Shown here one piece after another: positions 36,401 to 48,400 of a DNA stretch of 64,000 nt. This stretch comes from Uloborus plumipes. Its lineage: Eukaryota > Arthropoda > Arachnida > Araneae > Uloboridae. The first letter of the stretch is position 1; the number at the start of each line of letters is the position of its first letter. A program made the translations under genes and the position numbers. The notes beneath the pieces were generated by a model. It ran no database searches and had not been told where the DNA came from. It worked only from the letters and a program-made list of their open reading frames with translations. The DNA is taken from NCBI GenBank assembly GCA_038373865.1, contig JAXGGA010003874.1, forward strand, positions 32,090 to 96,089, given 5' to 3'.

Positions 36401-39400
36401 CAAGCTGTTGGTACATACACATACTCCTACGCTGTACCAAATTTCCGCACCGACATGTGATTCATACTATCCAAAAATAGAAAAGTTTTTAAAAATATTT
36501 ATTTACATTGACCCCCCCCCCCCCTCCCTCCCAAACAAAATAAATAATATAAGAAAAATAAATAAATGGTCCAAATACTGATAAAAAAAATCAAACTGAA
36601 CGGAAATGAATAAATTTAGTGATTATTTCATTCATTTTCCCTCTTTTTTGTCTAAACCAGTGATGGCAAATCCTCTTCTTACCCGAGTTCCGCATCTTAT
36701 TTAAAAATGATTTTTGTGGGCCAGAATATATATTAGTTTCAGAATATTTTTTAAACTTTTTAAATAACAGGAGAAAACATGGGAAGAAAAAGAAAATTAC
36801 AAGCGAAGAATCATTGATATAATTACTTGGTGCTTATTTCATTAATTGCGTTTGTTTTCCAGAAACCAATTTCTGAGCATTGGACTTTAAATTTATTGCT
36901 GTATAACTAATTGGGCCGTGGTGGCCCGATCGATAAGGCATCGGACTCGTGTCCGGAGGGACCCGGGTTCGATCCCAGCCGATCAAAGATCCACCGTCTT
37001 GATTAATGGTGGCTGGGAGGCGTTAAAAATGCCGTGGTCACAAAGTCCTCCAAGTGAAACGATACCTCTGGGGGTGCTGGGCCTAGGGTTTGCTCGACCC
37101 TAGGTTCTGGTTCAAAATTAAGAACAGAGCGCCCTTCAGGGCCCTATCCCGGCTAAACCACGAAGCTGTGGTAGGTACGGGGGACCCTAGATGTGTGAAA
37201 TGAAATGTATAACTAATTGTGGTTTTCAATTTATGACATTGTAAAAAGCAGTGGGCTTTACAGATTAGCTTCACAGGCTGTATGCCACACGCAGGTCATA
37301 TACTGGACACCACTGTACTAAACTAAAATAAATTATTCCTAAATAATACAAATGGCAACCTAAATGCCTCCTTTTATTCTGAATTTTATGTGTACTTTTT
37401 TAATTCTAGTTCATTTTCTTTTATTCATATTTATTTATTTATTCGTTTATTTTTACAAAATATACAATTTTCACCGAAAAAATTAAAAAAAAAATAATAA
37501 TAATAATAAATCATAAACAAAACTGGCATTTTAAAATTACTTCAACTCAGGTGTCTAAAAATGATTCGATCAGAATTACTTGAAGCAATTTTATCACTTC
37601 AATTAAAATTTATGGGTATGAAAGTGTAAAACAAAATTTAAAAAGATCAACAATTTGGAAACAATTATTTTTTAATTTCATGTCAGTATTACATGATGCC
37701 TAATGGATGCATCAAAAAAGTACCTCAATCTCTCTCCATTCATCTTCATCTAAACAAAGAAATGATGATACGTGTACTTTTGGGACTATCAAACAGTGGC
37801 CTTCAACAATGGACTGATAACTTGGTAAACATAAATAGGCCTGAAACGACATTAACAACAATTAAAAATATTTAAAAAGAAATAATTCAAACATTTGAAG
37901 ATGCTAAAAACTGCTCACATACTAAAGCTAAAGAAAGTACACACAGTGTAACTTTGGTTTAGCAATACCCAACTTAATGATTTCCTCAATTTAACAATAC
38001 TTTTCATTGGTCCTGGTTTGTATGCATTGAATTTAATGTTAGAGCTTCATCAATTTGACAATAGCTCTCCTAAATTTAACAATGGTATCATTCATGGTTC
38101 AATTATCACTCACCAGAAATACCCTAGTACATGCTTAAAAAAAAAAAAAAATGCAACTGCTTTACCAGCAAAAGCATTAAGCCTTATGTCCCAATAGTAA
38201 AAAGATTCGTTCCTTAGTAACGGCTAGTCTTTCAGCACTCCAAATAAAATTTGTTGTGCCTTGAAAACACAGCGATCTATCGGAAAAATAGTCGGAAAAA
38301 ATGAAACTGTTTGCCTCAGTCCGAGGAAATAATACCAACACCAATGAAATATTTTTTAAAGTATTATTTATGCGTGGTTTTCTTTAAGGAGCAAAATAAC
38401 TTATACTTGTGTAAGTATTCATTTTTTAATAAATAGTTTAATCTGTTTAACTTATATGTATGCTTTCTTTTCTGATTTAAGGATATCCTCAGTTTAACAA
38501 TAATTTTTTAGTCCCTACTCAATCATTAAATCATGGTTTTACTGTATTTAATTTAGAGTTATGTAATTTTAATCAATAGGATATTTGACAGACAAAATTG
38601 AAGAATGAAAACTGCATACATCACAGGAACAATAGCGTATTTTGCTAATAGCAAGTTCAAATGTTAGTGTCAAAGTGACGTAATTGCTAATTTAATTTAA
38701 ATTAATTTCTAATATAGTCAGCTAGTAAAAGGAGTTATCACCTTCAACCTATATTTTATAGCAATGATTTGATTTCATGCAATTTCAGGTGATGTAAAAA
38801 AAAAAAATCTTAATGCTTATTTTAACTCAGCATGGTCATTTCAACTTAAACACTGAAAAAAAGATGTTGTGATATTTGATTCTTAACATATTTTTCTAGT
38901 TCCAAATAATGGAACCTCATGAAATCAAAGCAGTTGTTAACCAGTGTATCAATGTTTGATGTACAGATTGATTAATAAAATTAGTATGTCTTAACAATTT
39001 GAATAATTTATCTGGTCAACTTAATACTTTTTGACTACCACTAATTCAGCCAATTAATGTATGTTAAATGAAGTCAGTTGAATTAATTTTGGTTATTACA
39101 TTTTTTCGCCTAAAATTTTGATAAAATAATTTATTCATTTGAAATTCAGGGACTGATTCCATACAAATGAAGTTTAAGATGATAAACCTTCTGGATTTTG
39201 AATTCACATAAGTAACAACCTTTATAAAAATATCAAATAAGGGTGATTCTCCAAAATCCGAACAATATGATGTCCCCGTAGGACAGCACAAAAAGTAGTT
39301 GACCTAGAAAGTTTTTTTGTTTTTTTAATTGTTAGAAATACTTATTCTGATGTTACTCAATTCATATTAAAGCAATTTTTCATTTATTTTTTTCTACAAA

Positions 39401-42400
39401 AATTTTTGAATAGCCAAAAAGTCACCTTTTTCGCGTGTCCCACCCTGTTTCTAAAATGTAAATAAATTATTTTTAAATTTTACGTGAACATTGCACAAAT
39501 TCCACTTGTAGTGTTGAATAATGTGTAGTTATGAGTGTAATATAGTATTGTTTTAGCTTATTTAAATGATTATATAATCAGGTATAGATCATTTTGAAGT
39601 TTGTCCCCAGATTGCATGTCCTTCTCCTGGCCTACAAATTGGTTCAATTATTAAAGGCAAAAAGAAGGAATTTTGAATCTGCAGTACTATAACACTGTTT
39701 ATTCTCATCACTTCTTTGGACTCATAGAGTATTTTGCCTATAGAATGTGTCTGCTGTTCGTATTATTATTCTTTAGTTCAAAATGAGGTATGTAACATTT
39801 TCGATGTCCTTCTCCTGGCCAACATTTCTGTTCTAAATAAAATAAAAATAATAATTCTGCTTGCAGTGTGTAATTGAGTTAAGAGGATAAAAGAGAAACA
39901 TACCATTATTTACCTTCTATATAATTCCGGGTAAAAATATCAGCCTTTTTTTGATTAAAATGTCCCTCTCCTGGCACAAAAAAATGTCCCTCTCCTGGCG
40001 CAAAAAAATGTCACTCTAGCATTACATTTAAAGCACTGGTAAAACATCCGGTAGAATAGATGGATTTATTTACGAAACATTAGTTAAAAATATTAAAAAG
40101 GAGTCTCATTTATTAAAAAAGTATTCATTTAGAAAAATTTGAACTTTATTTTATGATTGTAAATCTCTTTCTTCATATAAATATTAAATTTGTCGGATGC
40201 TGCATCTCTTAAAACAGTATTTGTTTAAGGAGGTTGTAAATTAGTTTTGTTTGTCAACAATAAATATAGTTTTTCATTCATGTTGAAGTTATTTCTTTGT
40301 TATTGTTGTAAAATTTCTGATAATCCTTGATAAAATTCATTTGTTTGCTTCTTGTCACTCTCTCAGTTTGAAAAAATTGACCCCTTTTTTGGGGGTGTAG
40401 CATACTTAAAGTGAGTTCCCTCTATTTTTCTTTTAATAAGCTCCTAACAAAGAGTAAGTATGATTTTTTTTAGATTTTTTTAAGCATTTTTATTTTTATA
40501 GAGTTTGTGAGTCGAAAATACCAGGTTTTTGGAGAATTACCCATAAATTACTTTAATATCTTAAGCAGAGCCCAAATACAATATGTTTGGAAAGTATTGA
40601 ATCAAAATGTTATAAAACTCAGGAAAAAGATAAACCTTAACCCAAACGAAGCACAAAATAGGGGAGGGGGGCAGAAGGGGAGATAATATTTTAACTGAAT
40701 AAATAATTTTATCATACTTGTGTACCAATGTCAGCAATTAAGTGATGCTTCATGTTGGGTTGATCTAAGCAGTAGATGCACTTTTCTAAGGCTGACTGTT
40801 GTTTCTGGTGTTCTAAAACATAAAAAGTAAATCAATGTTTCAGACACATAAAATACATATGTTTATACTAACGGTAGGCTGATAGAAAATTATTGCGTTT
40901 AACTGCTCCACACTAGAACCCCGGAAATTTTTCTATTCCTAGAATGCTGACTGGTGTCATTTCAATCCTGGTCAAAAGTGAGATATACGAACAAATTACA
41001 TACAACTTTTGGTTACAATTTATGTATGGTAATAAAATAATGAAATGACATCAAGTTTATTGATCTAATTAATTTATGGTGTCATTTCAAAGGGTTCCTC
41101 GTAATGCAAGGAATCAACCAAAATTTGGTTATGCATTCTAAAAGAAAATAAGTTTTTAGGGTTGAAGCCAGGGGGAGGGGGTGCGTCATGTTAGTTTATA
41201 ACTTATGGCCACAGCCTACTGCTGTAATATGAAATGTGTGCATTAAAAAATTCCTGTATGTACAATAAAGTGTCAAAACTGACAGAACAGATTCCAAGCA
41301 TGAATTATAAAACATCCAGGACATGGACAAATTTTCACACCAGAGGAGCTTAAAAAAAATTGTACAATTATATGCTTCTTAATATTTTGAAGGCCAACTT
41401 ACGCCTGATAGCTTTTCCAATATCTTTCTCTTCCTGTCGACTGTGAGACATTTTCTGTGAAACTTTTTTTGTGACATCATCCATTTCATAATCAATATCA
41501 GTGGCTTCTTTGCACTGTAATAAAATTAATATTAATGAGCCTGACTAAAATGTGGCATTTCTAAGTTTGAACTAAGCAATTTGAGCTATCTCCAGCAAAA
41601 CGTATGGTAAAAACTTATACTTCACCTCTGCAGCAACTTCCATGAACATTTCAAGATTATCATCAGCAGTCGTCAGTTTCTCCCTTTCAAACTAAGGAAA
41701 TTAGAAAAATTAAAACATTATTTAAATCACATCAACTATTTTAACTTTAGATATCAATAACTATTGAAGCACCGGCATGCATAATCAAAATGTATATACA
41801 AATGAATTATTTTAAATGAGTGCAAATGTACAAATTTTGAAAACATTTTTTTTACATATTAGTAAAAAAACTACATGATTTAGCTCCCCCCCCCCTACTC
41901 TGAAGTCATAGATGAAGTTAGATTGTAGTGTTACTTATTCATGTTATAAGTTTAAGCAGGTTGGCAACAATGAGGGGGATCTAGAAAAAACATCCTTCGC
42001 AACCTGATATGAGATTTATTAACATCCACAGTCGTCACTAATGGTGGCTGGGCGACGTTAAATAAGGATCGTGGTCACAAAGTCTTCCAAGTGAATCAAT
42101 ACCTCTGGGGGTACTGGACAAGGTGTTTGCTCGGCTTCTGGTCTAGATCAAAAACACTAAGTGCTATTCAGGGACCCATCCTGGTTAACCTTTAGGGGCC
42201 GGGCGGTACACATGCTGTGCTGTAACTATTTTTTTTTAAAGGACGGGGTTGAGATTTTCACTCGAACCCTTTGGAGTCGGGGATTTTTTCAAGGTTTCAT
42301 ACATCTGGTACGACAGTTAATACCTTCTCTTTTCAATTGAAAAGAAATCTGTGGTTCAACTGTCGTACTACCTGGGTCGAAAGAAAAATTTTTAAAAAAC

Positions 42401-45400
42401 AGCACGGATCCAAAAGGTTAAACGAGTTGTGGTACATATGGGGGACGTGTCTCTACTAGTCTGTACTAGGAACAGAAAGTACAACCAAACCAGGCAAAAA
42501 TCCTCCTTGGAAAGGTACTATCAGTGTAGTAGAAAAAGGGAAATTGTCAAAGTGAAAGATTTTTATCAGAACTGCAAAAAAAAAGTTAACAGACCTATAA
42601 TTCCAAAGAAATCAAACAATGACTCACAGTAAATATTAAATATAAAAATATAATGAATCAAGAACATGCACATTGCACATGTTGATTAATTTACTTAATA
42701 AATTTTTAGACAAAAAATAATTTTTTGTTCAACTATTTTCATTTAACTTACAAATTACAAAATTATTTACAATTAGATACCTGATGCACGTGAGACATTT
42801 ACTTATTGAAATAAAAACCATTGAACTGAATTGAAACATGATGTAGTTAACAGTTAAAAGGGAGATTCTGAAATATCTTTACTTTTTACTTCTTATACAA
42901 TCCGTGTACTAGCAGAAAGGGAAACAATAATCTTCACAAGTTATTTCAGAAAATCTTCTTTCCGCTTTTTATGGGAAATTACAAGAGTTTGTGAAAATGA
43001 ATACAAAATTTGCTTTTCTATATTACTCATCAGAGAAAATCAGATTGCTAACATAAGTTAGTAAAATGAATCATATGCAAATGCTTTTCATTATTTATTT
43101 CAATTTTAATATGAATTTATAGATTTCATAACATTTTATAGGTATTTTATACTCATTTCTAGGTATGAGAAATGATAAGTTGCAAATACACTTAATTGGC
43201 AAACAAAACAAATTTCAAGAGCTTTCTGCAGTGATTTACGCTGATGTGTTGTGTACCAAGTTACTTACATTTGAACCATTTTTCTAACAAAAAGTTTTTG
43301 GAATGGTGAGGCAGGAAAATTTAATCAAACTGACTGCTATAACAATATTATCCAGAGCATCTTTTACAGTTTTCATAGCAAAAAGATTGCTGGATTTAGA
43401 GCCATCTTCTGCTCCAAGAAAAAATAAAGAGCTGATCAAAACACATTTAAAATTTAGCTGTCTTGTGTAACAAACTTTTGTTTCGTTGTGACTTTTCATG
43501 CTTCGTGCAATAAATACCTAAACTTCATTTAATCTTAATTTTAAATACAATACATAAGATAAAGCTTTTCCACAGATATGTAAAGCATGAAAGTTTTTTT
43601 CTATTTTGGTCACATAGAAATAAAAAGAATTTTATTTTCACAAAACATCATACAATTTGTTTTTAAAGCACATAGCTGCTTCACATAATATACGAAGACG
43701 AAAATTGTATTTAGCCTAACTAGTCTCAATAATGTAATTGTAAAATGGAAAAAAATTTATATTTTCAAAAGAAAAAAAAAACTCAATTGTAAATTTACCA
43801 TTTGTTTTAGAGAATATTTGCTGCCATCATCAAAAAATTTGGATTTCTTTCCCTGAAAAATAAGTAATAAAATTATATATTGCATAATACCTTTTAAAAG
43901 CAGTGTAGATTATAATGTTCTGAAATAAATTTACTTTTTGATGTGAATAAGAGGACATTTGATCATCACTGCTAATTCTAAGAGGTTGAATCTGTCCACT
44001 GCTATCTCTTTTCATCAGAACTACTTCCTCTTCTTGTTTTGATTTACGCAATGGTTTCTCCACAACAAACTTTCGAGCTTCATCCAATTCCTTTTGAAGT
44101 TTAGCGGTCAATTCCTTATCTCCCATTATCTCGGCTTTAAATACCTTAGATGCTAGCTTACTTAAATCATCTTGAGTGTAAAAGAGTGGAGATTTCTCCC
44201 TATTGGATGATTTTTGGGAATATGACCTGTTTGGAAGTTCACTGCTTGAAACTGGTTCTGTACCTAAAAGAAGAAAAGCTTTAAAATAATAGAAAAAATT
44301 GCATATGAAAAACTACTTGAGTTGTTCAAAACTCTATTATCATTCTTCACATCAGAACGCAACTGAATATCAGACCATTACAATAGTGTATAATGTGTTT
44401 GATTAAAAGTTATACTTAAGAGGTTTCATACTTTTACTATTAGAATATAAATAATTTAAAAATGTACTTACAATTTCTGAGTTTTTTTACTTTATACATA
44501 TTGGATTTTTTTCCTTTTTAATACAAGAAAACCTCTTGAACCGGCCAACCTTGTTTGGCAGCCACCCCTGTTAGCGGCCAGTTTCGCACAGCACAAAATT
44601 TTTTACCTATGGGCACAATGTCAAACCAAACTTTACGAGTGGCCTCTTAAACCTCTCTGAGTGACAGGGTAGTCACCATTCAAGGCTTTGAAATAGACTG
44701 GTGACTATTCTTCTTCTATTTCATCTTTTTTTTTTTTGTAATCTTCAACCCTTTGTTAAAAGAATGATGCTGGTGTTTTCTGTCTAAATTTTTTGATGAG
44801 GGGAGAGGAGAAATTTGAGAGTATTGTGACGATCTCAGTGATGTCCGCGAGGAACATTTGCTGCAAATTCATTCTGCAAAAGGTAAACAATTACACTTTC
44901 CTTAATGGTAAAAATTTTAATTTTCTAAAAATTGCTTTAGTCAGACTAAGTATTTTTCATCTGGTCTTTATAGCGCCATTTCATAATTGTATGAAGAAGT
45001 TCCTAGTATTATTTGCGATGAACGAAAGGTGAAATTTTCAACGTGGGAAACTTTGAAGTAAATTGATGATAATTCAGAAGTGATTGCTGATTGTGATTAC
45101 TCAACTCAAGATCGTTTTTTTAAAAGTGGTTTTGTAAAACTGGAAATTGTAAACAAACACAAATTGAATCATTTTGTTCCTAAAAAGTATAAATCATGGA
45201 ATAAAGCAGTTTCTTTTCTTTATCGACATTCGAGAAATCATTTCAAAGTGTTAAATTATACCATTAGTAGTATCGTTTGAGTTTGATATTAAAATCCCTT
45301 CAGAACAGCCTAATTTTCACTGAGTGGAGAGGTGGCATCTGGGAGAGGATTTACTGTAGTTCTCTTCTTCAACATTTCCTTTCGATTTACAATTTACCCT

Positions 45401-48400
45401 CCTCTTCATCAAATAAAAATTTCACTGATGGAAAAATTTTCACTGATGGATAGAAATTCACTGATGGAAAAATGACTGAAGGGCACTGCTAAGCATTTGC
45501 AGCAAAATATTGTATTTCTAGTATGGAGATTTTAGATTTATTTCAGCTTTTAACTGAAGGCTCACCTCCATTTTGGATTGAAATTTGTTTGAAGCAATTA
45601 TAATTCTTTCCAATTACCTTCAACCATTAATAGTATCGTTTGAGTTTTAATAATAAAATCCCTTTAGAACAGCCTATTTTTTACGGAAAGGAGAAGTGGC
45701 ACCTGGGAGAGGATTTAATGTAGTCCTCTTCTTCAACATTTGCCTTTGATTTACAATTTACCCTCCTCTTCACCACTAAATAAAAAAAATTTAGAAATTC
45801 ACTGATGAAAAAACGACTGAAGGGCACTGCTAAGCATTTGCAGCAAAATATTGTATTTCTAGTATGGAGATTTCAGATTTATTTCAGCTTTTAACTGAAG
45901 GCTCATCTCCATTTTGGATTGAAATTTGTTTGAAACAATTATAATTCTGTTCTAAATCCGTTCAAAAATTTTGAGCAAATATTATATCTGGCAGAAAAAA
46001 AAATGAAGTTTTTTGTGGATACATAATTTTTATATGCATGGGTATTTTTCCCTACATATCAGAGGATTTAAGAAAATTTTGCTCAATATTGGACAAAACT
46101 AATTATTCGAGGTTAAATAATTAGTCTGATTGCAGAATATTGAACTGTCATTAGGCATGAGGTTGTATATAAACTTCAAAAGAAACGAAGAGCACAGAAG
46201 TGTGTGAAAATTGAATCAAAAAATTCCAATGAAATCGTTGAAAGGTTATGAGATAGAAATATTGGGACAAATTGCTATTTGTTCATCAAAGTATAAAATT
46301 TTATGCAAACACTGAAATAGATCAAATTTTATAATTCGCAATTGATTAAAATACTAGGGTAGCATTGTTTCACAAATTTGTTGCATACTAATTTTGAATT
46401 TATTCGACAAAATGATTTGAAGCTAAATTAGGCTTTGAAAAAGAGAAGATATTTTGAAACTTGAGATTTTAGCCCAGCTGTAAACTTTGGGCAATTATCA
46501 TTTCATTCCAAGAAGATCAGCAGGACCGAAAATATTTCATGCCCAGAGTACAATGTTATTATAAACATATTATTGACTTTGCACCAACTGGACGTCAATA
46601 ATGAGAGGGAGCTTATTATTTACATTGTTAAGTAGTAAATAATGATGATGTAGTATAACTAACTGAATCTTACCTGCTATAAAATAAAAGCTAAAAAGTG
46701 TTCAGAAATAGTTAAAGTAGACAAAATAACAAACAGTTCAATCACAAAATATTAACTATACAAATCTATTTTAAAAAAAGAAACATCCAGTTGCAAATAT
46801 TCGTCAAATTTACACTTCCACCACACAGAGACAGAGAAAAAAGATGCATTATTTTACGGACATATAATATATAGTTCCTTATATTAAGCGACAAAAAATA
46901 TACTTGATTAAGTTATAATAAAACAAAAAAGATGAATTCTTTTACTTATCTGAGAAAATTGAAACAAAATGATAGCTAATGTTTGCATACTACTCAATAT
47001 ATGAAGCACTAAAAATAATGTATTCTTAATATAGGCCAAATTACAAGTTGTATTCACTCATACATGGAAAGTGCAATTCTAAAAAAATTTCAAAAAAGAA
47101 GAACTCCAACTACAAGGCCTGTTTTCACCTGTTTGCTCCTCATTAATAGTTTTATTTCTAATATTGAACAACCATGACTCCAATAAAAGTAAAAAATCAA
47201 CTTAGATAATGATAAAAATATTGCACATACTTTTAAAGTCATCTTTGAGATTTTGATCAGGCATTCTGGAAGCTTTGATGGACATTGATTCTTCATTGTC
47301 AACGTATTTGGATACATCTGGCTTCGTCTTTTTCCATGCAGGAATTCGCAACCCACTTTCTGTCTTTTTAGATTCAAAAATTGAATAATCAAACTTATCT
47401 TCATTAGATGGTTCTTGAAATGAAGATTTAACAGGCTCTCTTTTTCGGTCATAATGAGAATCCTCATGCTTATGAAGTGCAGATGAAGTTGCACGGGACC
47501 TGTCTTCATATTTATAACTTTTCTCTCTCAAACTCTTACTCGGTTCTCTGTCGTCGTCATCATAGTGCCTTTCGTGTTTTTTATGATTTCTGGAGCTACT
47601 GAAATGTAAACTGCTACGGTGATGCTTAGTCTCTGATGGCTTTTGAAATTTGAAGGATCTTTGTGGACTATGATTAGGAGAAACGTCATCCGGTTTTTCA
47701 AAACGATCAGTTTTTCTTGACCTTCGGTATTCTATTTCATCCTCTTCTCTCCATGCTCTTTCTCTGTATTTTGATTTTGATTGTGCATTCAACCTTGATT
47801 CAGCTTCCTTTATCATTGAGACTAATTTTTCGAGAGACTAAAAGAAAACAGAGTTGTATCAAAAAATTGAACTATATATACTTTATAACTATACTTGACT
47901 AGCAGAACCCGGCAGACGTTGTTCTGCCTAGATGTATATTTCGTCTCCACATGGTGTTTTGGATGTAAAAATCTATAAAGCGTTGTTGAAAATAGGCACG
48001 AAAGATTTTAAGAATTCTAAATGAAGCAAAGGGCCTCCAATTATTTTTATAAAAATTAAAAAATACTGAGCAATGAAAAACTTCACACATAATTTGATTT
48101 TAGATAGGAATTTTATTTACACATCAAGACGAAGAAGCTCTCCACAAATCGTGAAAAGAGATCTTCGTTTTGAAAATAAAATTTAGAGACACATAAAATG
48201 TATAATGTGACTGGACCATGAATAGCTCTTTTAAATTAATTAAAAAGGAGAGAGAGAGAGCATTGAATAGTAATAAAATGAAATTGACATATTTACAATA
48301 GAATGTGACTGGACCACAAATAGCTACTTTAAAGTTATAAAAAAAGCACGGTGAACAAAAATTAAGAGAAATGTACACATTTACAATTACGTTCTAAAAA

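Noticed and set aside
36914..36985. A genuine tRNA gene
   Set aside because: A and B boxes are present, but the anticodon arm is not standard, and the sequence continues into a SINE body flanked by a 14-bp duplication.
37693..37875. Plus-strand 60-aa frame
   Set aside because: Shadow of the CWF19L2 exon encoding GHCLIVP on the minus strand.
43284..43499. Possible extra CWF19L2 exon
   Set aside because: The neighbouring exons (43799-43852 and 41626-41691) join directly in frame and match the family without it.
47899..47935. Minus-strand Helitron 3' end (GGCAGAACAACGTCTGCC stem then CTAG and T)
   Set aside because: The shape fits, but the exact ~17-bp duplication at 47882 and 49789 shows a retroposon-type insertion, which Helitrons do not make.
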